A stretch of 20,972 bases of DNA from Micractinium sp. NFX-FRZ (Eukaryota > Chlorophyta > Trebouxiophyceae > Chlorellales > Chlorellaceae), in contig JAPTJF010000690.1 of assembly GCA_029339195.1 (NCBI GenBank), forward strand, positions 1 to 20,972. Reading direction: 5' to 3'. Within the stretch, counting starts at the first letter, position 1. Each line of letters starts with the position of its first letter. Below are positions 1 to 8,280 of this stretch, piece after piece. Below the pieces are notes generated by a model, which ran no database searches, was not told where the DNA came from, and saw only the letters and a list, made by a program, of their open reading frames with translations. Both the position numbers and the translations under genes were made by a program.

Positions 1-462
1 CACTGTGCCCCACACGCCCGCCACCTGCACTTCCACGCGCCCTGAATACGCGTCGGGGCCGTTCACCAGGCGAACAGACTCAACGGGCGGAACTGCAGGG
101 TGGGTTTGGGGCACGGTGTAAGTTGGACCATGGAAGTGGTTCGGAGGGGCGTCAAATGGGTTGGTGTGCGCGGTTTAGGTTAGTGGGCAGAGGGTACTTG
201 CAGGGGGGCCTTCAGGCGCAGCGTGGCCCTTGCGTGAGGACACAAGTCGCAAAATCAACACGCAGCCAGCTGTTGGCTCTACAGCCTTTACCCAGCCGCA
301 TAAGCAGAATTGCACAAAACGCAGAAAGCGATGCACTGCTATTGAAGTGGCCTTACCTTGAGCAGCACACGGAGCGGCGCAGAGTACGAGAACAGTGAGG
401 GCAAGCCCGCAGGCGGCAGCGCGGAAGCGTGCTCGTCCTTGCGCCCTTATGGCGCGCGGCAT
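1..462 (-). CDS. Secreted SRCR-domain protein, first two exons (partial, runs off left edge)
   Basis: Two exons are visible. Exon 1 (462 down to 357) starts at the ATG at 460-462. It encodes a signal peptide: an Arg-rich start (MPRAIRAQGRARFR) and a hydrophobic core (GLALTVLVLCAAPCAAQ). It ends at a strong donor, CAAG|GTAAGG, in phase 1. Exon 2 follows acceptor CCCTGCAG at 93-94 and runs from 92 to the edge. Joined in phase it reads VPPVESVRLVNGPDAYSGRV and then a VWGTV motif. This is the standard N-terminal half of an SRCR domain (VRLVxG ... GRVEV ... WGTVC). The intron is 264 bases. SRCR domains are extracellular ligand-binding modules and are known in green algal proteins; the ligand here is unknown. 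The gene points the same way as the giant SRCR gene to the right, so the two may be tandem paralogues. No promoter motif was recognised upstream of 462. Confidence 0.8.
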
Positions 463-1777
463 TTGGATATTGTGCGCTCTGCAAGGATGCTTGGATGGGA
501 ATTTCGCGTCAGTACGCCTCCTCGACTCACGGGACGGCTGAAGTTATGCGTTGAGCGGCAGCGGCGGCGGACGGCCGAGGTAGCGCTCGGCGGCAGGCGC
601 CGCGCAGGCGCCGCGCAGTGCCGGCGACGGCCAAGGCCGCCATGCCCTCGGCTTGCCAGAACCCCCACCATATCGATCACGACTGGCCAAGCAACGCATT
701 GGATGTATGAAAGCGGGCGTAAACGGGGAGGGCGAGATGCCCCACCGCCGGGCCGGTAGGGCCCATTGGGAGCAAACCCTACGCCTACTTCCCACGCTAC
801 TCACGTTCAACTCGCTTTGACGGCTTTCTGAATATGCTGGGAGATTGCGTGCAGCTCAAGCCTCGCTTGCTTGAGGCGGGCGACGTTCTATAGGCGCTTC
901 AAGAACTTTGTTGCCCGCCGGCGTAGTTGGGCCCCAGCAGCAGCAGAATTTTGCGCTCTCCGAAGTGTTCATGCCCTGACAGGCGACGTCCCCTCGGTCC
1001 TGACGCCTCATCAGCACGTTCACGTCACGAGCTCGAAATGTGCAGGCCTGTAGTTAGAATTGGGTGGGTTACACCAAGACTGGAACGACAGGGTCCGTGC
1101 GGACGCGACCCGAACTTGAAACCCAATGCATGGGTCCTCTGGTGTAGAGTGCCCAGCAGATGGCTGCTTCACCTTGCCGCCGGTACTGGCGCCGCCGTGG
1201 TGCCGCTGTCCTGCGGTGCTGGGCGCCCCAGTTGTGCCCGAGGCGCATTCCAGCTGCTGCTTGCATGTGCGGCACATTCTCTCCGGCTGGTCCTGACGTC
1301 AAAGCCGGCCGCGACTCCACATGAACAGCCGGTGGATACCGCCGCTACCGAGTACCGCAGGCGCAAGCCTGCGCTGACCTGCCATTGCTCCCTGCCCAGC
1401 CTGCAACTGCCCAGACCTCCAATGAGTGGCCCAGCCTATCAGTGAGCTGGGCATGTGCGCTCTCTTTGCCCAAAGCCTTTTCAGTGGAAGGCAGTCAAGG
1501 GCCAGCTGCCATTGGGAGCGTCCAGGCGGGGCAGCGGCTCTCAGAGCTGGCCAGTGGGTGGGCAGGGCAGCCATGCTGCACGCGGTGCGCTGAGCTGGGC
1601 ACCGTTGCAGCCCCGGCTGTTCAGCACTATGGTACACTCGGTGCTGTCACACGGCGTGGAGGTCTGCGGCCAGGGCAGCGCAGCCCCAGATCACCTTGAA
1701 GGCGGCGGGCCCATGCCGCGCTGGATACCGCACGGTTTTCACATGTAATTACATCCTCGTGCTCCCCAAGGTGCAAT
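463..1777. other. Spacer with no recognisable gene
   Basis: This stretch lies between the start of the left SRCR gene and the stop of the transposase-like gene. It should hold the promoter of the first and the 3' end of the second. Reading frames on both strands are Arg/Pro/Ala-rich with no recognisable domain, and I found no convincing splice-linked frame. An imperfect 11-base GC-rich direct repeat (gcaggcgccgc, twice) lies near 592-615. I see no tRNA or rRNA. Confidence 0.5.
1743..1754 (-). promoter_or_regulatory. Poly(A) signal TGTAA inside a 12-base palindrome
   Basis: The plus strand reads ATGTAATTACAT, a perfect palindrome. It carries TGTAA on both strands. On the minus strand, TGTAA at 1749-1753 begins 25 bases after the stop codon (1778-1780) of the upstream reading frame. 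TGTAA is the usual polyadenylation signal in chlorophyte nuclear genes. This supports both the strand and the 3' end of the transposase-like gene. Confidence 0.65.
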
Positions 1778-2782
1778 CTACTTGAATTGAAGGCCAGCCG
1801 GCGCCCAGGCGGGCGCGCGATACCTGCCATCTCGGCACGTCCCGCCTCCCTCTTGTGGTCTCTGCGCTACCGCTCTCAGTTCAATTACGTGTGCCACATT
1901 GACTGGAGTATTTGACGGCACCTGCCGGCACGGCCTCGACACGGCATGATGACCGGTGGGCCTTTTGGGGCAACCACCCACGCTGGATCCAACAGAGCAC
2001 GCTACGGGTTGTATGATGCGGCTCGGGGCGCTGCTCAGAAGATCTGCCTGGCTGCCGCCCGGCTGGCGCCGCCGGCCCGGCTCGCCCGCCGCCCTGGCGT
2101 TGCGCCGCCCTAGGATGGCGCCTGCTGCCTCAGTCTTCTGCTCCGCCCTCGCTGCTGCCGCTGCCGCTGCTGCGCGCTCTTGCAGGATACGCTGTTTGTG
2201 CAGGCAGGCCTGCTTGAGCTTGCGGTTCAGGCAGGGCCCGGACGCCCTGCAGGCCGCCTTCCGACTCAGCTGTCGCTTCTTTCCGGCTGCCGCTGGCTGC
2301 AGATTCTCCTGCCCTTGCTGCTGCTCCTGCTGGCGGGAGGGCAGCTGACGCGCCTGTCTGGAGCCGCTCTGCTGGTGCAGGTCTGTGTGCTGCTGCTGCT
2401 GCTGCGGCGGCGGCTGTGGGGGCTGCGCCAGCGTTGGGGCACGCCCGCAGGTCTGCCGCCGCTGCTGCCGCTGCTGCTCCTGCTGCTGCTGGGTGGGGCG
2501 CAGGGGCAGGGTCCCCTCTCCCTCCTGTCCCTCCTCCCTGCCTCCATCCTCCTCTGACGGTGCTGCCTCAGCCGTGGCGCGCCGTACGCGCTTGGCTGGC
2601 CGCTGCCGCTGCTGCTCTTCCCCCTCGTCCTCGGACGTCTCCCCTTTCTCCTGCTCCTCCACGTTGCTCCTGCCCCGCTGTTGCTGCTTGCGCTGCTTGG
2701 GCTGCTTCTGCTTGCTGCCCCCGCGCTTGGCCTTGCTTCCAACTGGCATGGCCTCGCTGCCGGGATCAGCTGGCGCCTCCCC
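1778..2782 (-). CDS. C-terminal exon of the transposase-like gene: basic, Gln-rich tail
   Basis: The acceptor GGCACAG (AG at 2783-2784) opens a frame reading GEAPADPGSEAMPVGSKAKR. This frame stays open to TAG at 1778-1780, 334 residues. It joins the preceding exon (2931-3017) in phase 0. The first 60 residues are rich in Lys, Gln and Arg, with an acidic patch (GETSEDEGEEQQ) and a basic cluster (PAKRVRR) that could be a nuclear localisation signal. Gln runs and an eight-Ala run follow. No folded domain was recognised. A TGTAA site sits just after the stop. Confidence 0.6.
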   Translation of the reverse strand, partial: GEAPADPGSEAMPVGSKAKRGGSKQKQPKQRKQQQRGRSNVEEQEKGETSEDEGEEQQRQRPAKRVRRATAEAAPSEEDGGREEGQEGEGTLPLRPTQQQQEQQRQQRRQTCGRAPTLAQPPQPPPQQQQQHTDLHQQSGSRQARQLPSRQQEQQQGQENLQPAAAGKKRQLSRKAACRASGPCLNRKLKQACLHKQRILQERAAAAAAAARAEQKTEAAGAILGRRNARAAGEPGRRRQPGGSQADLLSSAPSRIIQPVACSVGSSVGGCPKRPTGHHAVSRPCRQVPSNTPVNVAHVIELRAVAQRPQEGGGTCRDGRYRAPAWAPAGLQFK

Positions 2783-2930
2783 CTGTGCCAGGCAATGGGG
2801 GTGCGTTGGGGACAGTCAGGAGGGCGCTGCCTGTGATACATTCTCACTGCCCCTCACTGTGTCTGTCTGGCTCCCCTCACTCCTCTCACACAGGGTCCCT
2901 CCTGCAGCAGAGCTGCACCTGGCCCCGCAC

Positions 2931-3017
2931 CTGGTCTTGAGCAGCCCGCCGGTTGGCGGCATCCACCAGGCGCGCCTGCTCACGCACGGCCGCCATCCAT
3001 GTCAACATCCAGCCGCG
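2931..3017 (-). CDS. Small internal exon of the transposase-like gene
   Basis: It is bounded by acceptor GTGCTTTCAG (AG at 3018-3019) and donor CCAG|GTGCGG (GT at 2929-2930). The exon is 87 bases, phase 0 at both ends, and reads RGWMLTWMAAVREQARLVDA and then ANRRAAQDQ. This is a helical, charged segment typical of a real protein, and no other frame here looks protein-like. Confidence 0.6.
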
Positions 3018-3137
3018 CTGAAAGCACCAGGTAGGTGTGACTGCCAGGCGGCAGCTGTCCTTGGCGCTGCTGGCTGTGCACGGCTCTGTGCTGCCGCTGC
3101 TGCTGCTGCTGTTGTTGCCGCTGCTGCTGCTGCTGCT

Positions 3138-3203
3138 AGGAGGCTGCCAGGAGGCTGCTAGGAGGCTGCCAGGAGGCTGCCAGGAGGCTGCCAGGAGGCT
3201 GCC
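3138..3203 (+). repeat. 11-base minisatellite, six units
   Basis: Six tandem copies of aggaggctgcc run without gaps; the second unit differs in its last base. The repeat lies in the intron 3018-3234. A CTG/TTG-rich tract (about 3094-3137) abuts it directly. Confidence 0.85.
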
Positions 3204-3234
3204 CAGTGCACGTCGTCGTCCTGCCCTGCCTCAC

Positions 3235-3632
3235 CTCAAGGGAGGTGAGCCCCGAGACTTGTGCGCTGCTGAGCGGTGCTGATGTGTGCAGAATGGGCAT
3301 GGTCGTGTACCCTCCGTGCCACTCTGGCTCTGCAGGTGCGCCGTTCTTGTGTGCCAGCAGCTCCCACAGCTGCGGCGGGCTGTCGACGCCGGGCGGTCGC
3401 GTGACCCAGCCTGTCTGCGTCCCCACCTGGCTGCCGTCGGGCCGCCGCAGCCCCTGCACCTGTTGCAATGTGGCCACCTCCCTGGCACGCTGTACAGACG
3501 GCAGTTATGCACCCCCAGCCTGTTGAACTGGCCAACAGCTGCACGGCTGGGGTACACGCTGGGCCGCGGCGCCTGCTGCAGGGCGCCTGGTGCCCTCAAG
3601 TCGGGCGCGGCGTCGCCACTGCCCATGGGCAC
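3235..3632 (-). CDS. Internal exon of the transposase-like gene with a one-base loss
   Basis: The acceptor CCTGCAG (AG at 3633-3634) and donor CTTGAG|GTGAGG (GT at 3233-3234) give a 398-base exon between two phase-0 introns. That is one base short of a whole number of codons. The first part reads VGQFNRLGVHNCRL; the second, in the next frame, reads VQRAREVATLQQVQG and continues to VSGLTSLE. The switch is at about 3490-3500. Exon length and protein text agree on one missing base. Confidence 0.6.
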
Positions 3633-3829
3633 CTGCAGGTGAGGCATGGGCAAGCAGAGGTGGGGCCACTGTTAAGCTGGGCAGGGTGCTGGCGTGAGCT
3701 GCAGGTGTTGGGTGCTGGGGTTCGCATGCTGGGATTAGCGAGGGGAGAGGAGATCAGTGCCTGCCAGCCCCTCGCCTGTGTCTGTCCACTTCCCTTTGAG
3801 GTGCGCCCACCCTCAAGTGCAGGCCTCAC

Positions 3830-4108
3830 CTTGCAGAAGCGACACGCCGCCAGCTCTTCCCAGTTCCGCGCCACCAGCTTGTGGTTTCCCAGGTGCTTGT
3901 CGGCGATGAAGTGCGAGAACGAGTCGGTGAGCAGGGCCTGGGAGGTGGGCTTGAACGTGGACACGAGCTTCTTCAGGTCCAGCGTTTTGCTGCCGCTCAC
4001 CATCACAGCGCTGGTGTTGGGGATGGGATGGCATTGAGCAGCACACCCAGTTGGTCAGCAGGCACCATGTCGTTGGCGCGCGTCACCTGGTCAATGTGTG
4101 CGTGCATC
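3830..4108 (-). CDS. Internal exon of the transposase-like gene with a 5-bp duplication
   Basis: The acceptor GCTGTAG (AG at 4109-4110) and donor TGCAAG|GTGAGG (GT at 3828-3829) bound this exon. It reads MHAHIDQVTRANDMVPADQL, then LLNAIP. After a break it continues NTSAVMVSGSKTLDLKKLV and ends AACRFCK. The break is an exact tandem copy of ggatg at 4021-4030. Removing one copy rejoins the frames and makes the exon length fit phase 2 in and phase 0 out. Confidence 0.65.
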
Positions 4109-4257
4109 CTACAGCATGCAGCCAACGCATGAGTGTCTGTTCACACTGGCCTCCTTACACACAAGCTGTAGCTCTGTGCCGCGCCTGCCAGGCTGATCAC
4201 CCCCTGTCCCGCCCAGCCGCTCCTCGGTCTGCCCAGCTGGTTCACCGGTCACCACAC

Positions 4258-4398
4258 ATGTCTGCTCCATCTCTGCCGTGCTTTGGAGGGTAGAAGGAGA
4301 CGATCACGCGCTCCGCGATGCCCATCTGGACCACCAGGTGCGGCAGCCCCAGCCTGGTTGTGTTGGTCGGGCGCGTTGTCCAGGCACCAGAGCAGCAC
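4258..4398 (-). CDS. Core exon of the transposase-like gene (DNAPDQ ... KH ... GADM)
   Basis: The acceptor CCACCGCAG (AG at 4399-4400) leads into VLLWCLDNAPDQ. Near 4358-4368 the protein text moves to another frame, TTRLGLPHLVVQMGIAERVI and then VSFYPPKHGRDGAD. The donor GACAT|GTGTGG is phase 2, matching the next exon. The exon length (141) is one over, or two short, for the phases. Asp-Asn followed by Gln, then a Lys-His and a late Asp, resembles the DNxxGQN ... GHT ... D motif series of eukaryotic putative transposases. This is a resemblance only. Confidence 0.5.
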
Positions 4399-4642
4399 CT
4401 GCGGTGGAAGTTGACGGGCCAGGGATGGGAGAGGAAAGGGCTCGGCCCAACCACTTGAGAGCTCATTACTAGCCCGACCTCTCAAGCTGCGAAGCAAGCC
4501 CTGCGCTGGACAGCTGAAAGCGGGGCACTGCTGTGCATGCCTCTGTAGCCCTCCCCTCTGGCCAGCAGGCACTCGGTGCCACGAGCCGCGTGGTACAACC
4601 AGGAGCCAAACACGACTGTCGGCAGCTTCTCCAGCGGCATGC

Positions 4643-4792
4643 CTGCATGATTGAGGGGACAAGCAGGTGTGCGTGGGCGTGTGTGTGTGTGTGCGTGCAG
4701 GCCCGCTGTTGTGGGGTCATATGATCTGCATGCAACAGCCTCCACATGTCCACGTGCAACCATACCGCCAGCTGGCACCCAGATGCCCCCAC
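4643..4792 (-). other. Intron of the transposase-like gene
   Basis: The donor GCCACAG|GTGGGGG and acceptor AATCATGCAG flank a 150-base intron. Splicing joins DDKMTPADMPHTCQDAT to GMPLEKLPTVVFGSWLYHAA in phase, giving continuous protein-like text. The intron holds a short GT-rich tract (about 4680-4700). Confidence 0.65.
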
Positions 4793-5160
4793 CTGTGGCG
4801 TCCTGGCACGTGTGGGGCATGTCAGCTGGGGTCATCTTGTCGTCGTGCGAGCAGAACACTCCGCACCTCTGGCGGCAGCCTCTCGTACAGCTCCCTGGCT
4901 GCTGCCTGGAACACCTTCAGCACCTCCCGCTGCCGGTGGTGGTCCTCGCTGTGAGCGTCGTGTGCTGCTCGGACCGCCTTGCCGTAAAGGCGCAGCAACT
5001 CAAGGGCCTGTGGCTCTGGTGGTGCGGCCTCAGCCGCGCCTGCCGCTGCCGCTGCCCCCGCTTCCAATCCGTTGGCTGCAGGCGGCGGCGGCGGGGCAAC
5101 GGCTGGCCACGGCCCTGCCGCTGCCCTCGCTGCTTCCCCTGCTCCCGCCCCGTCTGCCGC
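4793..5160 (-). CDS. Internal exon of the transposase-like gene with a frame break near 4860
   Basis: The protein-like text ALELLRLYGKAVRAAHDAHS continues to LYERLPPEVRSV. It then switches at about 4852-4868 to FCSHDDKMTPADMPHT in another frame. One missing base would rejoin them. Upstream the frame is Ala/Gly/Pro-rich and stays open to a TAG near 5176. The 5' splice junction is not resolved, so the upper boundary is approximate. Confidence 0.5.
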
Positions 5161-5599
5161 TCCCCCGCTGCTGCCCTAGCGCCCGGCTGAGCTGCTGTTG
5201 GTGGCGGCGGCGGCCCGGAGCGTGGCCCCTCAGCCGGTGGTGGTGTGGCCGCCCGCGCAGGTGGGGCCTGCACCCCGGCTGCTGGCCGTCCACCCGCAGC
5301 TGCTGCTGCCTTCACACCTTCCGCTGCTGCCCGTGGCTCTTGCACCCTGCGGGCAGGGTGCTTCACGACGCTAGCTTGTTTGTTAGAGATGCGTTGCCTT
5401 GAGAGCCTGTGAGGGGCAGCACATGCGAGCATGTGGGTGCGTGGCACCCATGACGCAGGCGGCGCAGCTCAACGGTTTCTGCCGCCTGAACATATATATT
5501 TTGAGCTGTCTGTTGCCCACCCCATGCAAACCCAATGTTCCATGCACGTGCAGCAATGCACGCCGCACCCTCCCTGCCCCATGCTCCCCGCCTCGCACC

Positions 5600-6330
5600 C
5601 CTTTAGAAATGCGGCACCCAACCTCCAGCCCCAACAGCTTCTCCACGCCTGACCAGCAGACGAGCCGCTCCCGCATTTCTGCCAGTACAGTCAGCTGCTC
5701 CCTCCGCTGCTTGCCGCTGACCGTGTGCTGCGTGTGGTACCGCTGGTGCCAGCGCTCCAGCACGCCCAGGTGCCCTGCCGAGGCTTGCTGGTTCAGCACG
5801 CTGCTGCAGAGGGGCCGGCCATCGGTGCCCTTCTTCTTGCCTGCATACACGGGCGGAGGGAAGGGAGGACAGGTGTGTGTACTGCTTTTAGTGCTCCCGC
5901 AAGGTGAGCAGGCAGGCAAGCAGGCAGGTGGGCAGGCAGGATCAAGCATGTGCACGTTGTGGTGCCTGCTCACCTCCCACCCACACCCACACACCCTCCC
6001 TCCCATAGGCAGGCACTGATCTACCCCTGTGAACTGACGCAAGCAACAGGTGATGCTGCCGTCCAGGTCCGTGATGGAGAAGATGGTGAAGCTTGGCTGC
6101 CGCAGCTGGCAGCCGGCGCTGCTGCTCGACTCTGGGCAGCACGCTGCCTTGGGCAACGCCTCTGTCTGCCGGCTGCTGTGCTGTGCCATGCCCCACTCCT
6201 CTGCCCTGCTCTTCCCTGACAGTTGGGATGTGAGGTAGAGGTAGTTCATGCTGAAGCCCAATGCCGCCAGAGCAGCGGTGACGCAGAAGCTGTCGCCAGA
6301 CAGGCGCGGCTGCTGGCTTCAGGCGTGCGC
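5600..6330 (-). CDS. Internal coding segment(s) of the transposase-like gene
   Basis: In one minus-strand frame I read GDSFCVTAALAALGFSMNYL, YLTSQLSG and PSFTIFSITDLDGSITCCL. After a low-complexity stretch (about 5850-6030, GCAG and CACCC repeats) there is KKKGTDGRPLCSSVLNQQ and then RWHQRYHTQHTVSGKQRREQ. The acceptor GTGTATGCAG at about 5842 suggests the low-complexity part is an intron, but I could not settle its donor. A likely donor lies near 5614 after EKLLGLE. Upstream, the frame breaks near 6300-6330. Function is not recognised. Confidence 0.45.
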
Positions 6331-6339
6331 GCCAACATG

Positions 6340-7815
6340 CCCCGGCTCACGAGCGCCTCTCGAGCCAGGGCCTCGAACTCGGGGCGCAGCCTGCTACGCC
6401 GCTGCCCCTCTGCCGCCCTCTGACTCCCCCCGTGCCTTGCCTCGCTGGCTGCATGCAGAGTGCCGCCCGGGCGCGCGGGATTCTCTGCCACTGCCGCCGC
6501 CGGCGGCTCCTGCAGTGGCGGCCCAACAGCAGCCTGCCCAGCTGAGGCTGCTGGTGCTGCCCCTAGCACTGCCGCTGCCTCCGGCCCTGCCAATTCTGCT
6601 GCCGCTGCTGCTGTGGCTGGGTGCCCCTCTCCCGCCGATGGCGGGTCAGTGGAGGCAATGGCTAGGCGTGCTGCTAGGGGCGGCAGCGCCCCAGCCTCTG
6701 CTGATGCTGATGCTGCCACTTCCTGGCTGTCGCCGCCCTGCTCATGTGTGTGCAGGTAGTGGCGCGGGTCGGCAGCAGCTGCCGGCCGCACCAGCTGCTC
6801 CAGCTGCTCTGGCTGCGTGCGGTACGCACACAGGATGCACGGCGTGCCTCTGCATGAGCACGAGCCTGTGATCAACTCTGGTTACGGCATCCAATATGGC
6901 AGGCCCCCGCACGACTGCCCATCTTCTTCTCCTTCAGGTGAGAGCCAATCCACATTGCTGTCCAGCAGCGTGCGCTGCAGCAGCGGCGAGCTTGCCTGCT
7001 GTCGGGGGTCTGCCTCTGCCTGCGCCTGCGCCTGCTGCTGCCGCTGCCGTTGCTGCTGCCACTGCTGTTGCTGCTGCTGCTGAGCCAGGATGTCCCGACG
7101 GCGCAGCCGCCACGGCGGCTCGTTGGATGCAGCCTCCACCTCGAGCACCCGCAGTTGGGGCCGCTGCGGCGACAGGGCATGTTGCTGGGCTGCCGCCTCG
7201 CCACCGGCTGTCGCTGCCTCCTCCTGCTCCTCCTGCTCCTCCTCCACCTCCGGCAGTCCCCCTTCAATGAGCTGCTGCCTATAGCCAAACATCTTCTCAC
7301 AGATCGACCTGCGCCCTCGGCTGTCCCGCAGGTTGCGTGCTGTCTGCGTGTCGACTGGCGACACGCCTGCCGCAGCCGCCTGGGTGGACAGCCTCAGCAG
7401 GCCGACCGCTGCCAGGCCCAGCTGCAGCTCTTTGCGCCCGTCACCATGAGCGACATCCACCTCTGCTGCTGCGTCTGCCTCAGCCGCTCCGCCTGTCGGC
7501 CCTGGCGCCGCCTCCAGGGGCTCTGCTACGGTGGTGGCGGCAGCGGGTGCAGGCGCCGCGGCAGCTTTGGTGGGTGCTGGTGCGGTTGGCGGCTTGCCGG
7601 CTGCCACTGCCGTTCCTGCTGCTATCGCTCGCAGCAGTGCTGCGTCTATCACCTCCCATGGGTGGCTGCAGTCATTGCAGCTTGGCCCTCAGCACAGGCA
7701 GCCCGGGTGGATACCTGCAGGCGGCACCAGCGGCGGCGGCGGCGGTGGGTACTGCAGCGGTCAGGGCGGCTGCCTTTACCGGGGCTCTTCCCGCTGCTTC
7801 CCCAGTCTTTCACAC
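6340..7815 (-). CDS. N-terminal Ala/Gln-rich part of the transposase-like gene
   Basis: An open frame from about 7697 to 6882 reads CNDCSHPWEVIDAALLRAIA, then a long Ala/Pro stretch, SICEKMFGYRQQLIEGG, an acidic Glu run and a Gln-rich run coded by CAG (plus-strand CTG, 7025-7081). Before it, another frame (about 7815-7690) gives CRYPPGLPVLRAKL, which continues sensibly into CNDCSHPW if one indel near 7680 is allowed. After it, a frame from about 6870 reads RTQPEQLEQLVRPAAAA and HYLHTHEQGG. A CxxC next to a Trp could be a zinc-binding site. The start codon is not identified. Confidence 0.4.
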
Positions 7816-8202
7816 CTGGTCGGGCAAGCGCGATCCACCCCAGATGACCATCCTGGTCAATTTGCAAAAGCAAAGTACCGCCAAAAGGGGTCTGCGTGCG
7901 TGCTGTGGTCACATGTCCCAAATCAAAATTACTTGTGAAATCCGTGCAGCATCCAGCGCGGCATGGGCTGCCGCCCTTAAGCGGACCATTCTCCTTGACC
8001 CCTCTGTCAGACTGCGTTGGGGCGCTCTCCGCCACCGCCGCCATAGCCCGCGCAGCGCGCGTGCAAGATACGAGAGGGAGCACAGATTGAGAGTTGCAGA
8101 GGTGAGGAGGAGAGGGCATGTGCAGTGCATGTGGGACGGGGCTGACTGCGCTCATCCGGCACAGCGCAGCTGCCCGCACTTGCGCCCTCATCAGCCCGGC
8201 CC

Positions 8203-8244
8203 ACCCATCGTAACGATGGGTAGACCAGCACGGTGCTGGTCTAC
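8203..8244. repeat. Two adjacent perfect hairpins
   Basis: The first inverted repeat is ACCCATCG-TAA-CGATGGGT (8203-8221). The second, GTAGACCAGCAC-G-GTGCTGGTCTAC, spans 8220-8244. The stems are 8 and 12 base pairs with loops of 3 and 1. They lie just past the TGTAA site at 8276-8280 in the minus-strand direction. Confidence 0.8.
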
Positions 8245-8275
8245 GCAGCAAGCCAGGTTGAACATTTGGAGGAGC

Positions 8276-8280
8276 TTACA
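8276..8280 (-). promoter_or_regulatory. Candidate TGTAA poly(A) signal of the giant SRCR gene
   Basis: This is the first minus-strand TGTAA downstream of the proposed stop at 8812-8814, about 530 bases away. Cleavage would fall near 8255-8265, just before the hairpin pair. Confidence 0.45.

Larger units (their letters stand above)
1778..7815 (-). pseudogene. Multi-exon transposase-like gene with several frame breaks
   Basis: On the minus strand a chain of coding-like exons runs from about 7815 to a TAG at 1778-1780. Several junctions are clean and phase-matched: introns 4643-4792, 4109-4257, 3633-3829, 3018-3234 and 2783-2930. Protein-like text switches frame at about 3495, 4363, 4021-4030 and 4860, and probably at 6315 and 7680. 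The middle part has LLWCLDNAPDQ, then LPHLVVQMGIAERVIVSFY, a KH, and GADM. This recalls the DNxxxQN ... GH ... D layout of DUF7869-type putative transposases; I infer this from memory, without a search. The ends are Ala/Gln-rich (N-terminal) and Lys/Gln/Arg-rich (C-terminal). No terminal inverted repeats or target duplications were found. Alternatives are a damaged host gene or an assembly with indel errors. The 5' end is not resolved. Confidence 0.5.

Noticed and set aside
1299..1637. Minus-strand frame of 112 residues in the left spacer
   Set aside because: No recognisable motif or splice support, and overlapping frames on both strands look equally plausible.
2385..3161. Plus-strand Cys-rich frame (258 residues)
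   Set aside because: Cys and Leu runs are the CTG/TGC readings of the CAG-coded Gln tract on the other strand.
5880..5942. GCAG/GGCA tandem tract as a CRISPR-like or satellite array
   Set aside because: Simple-sequence repeat of about four bases in a probable intron; no spacers.
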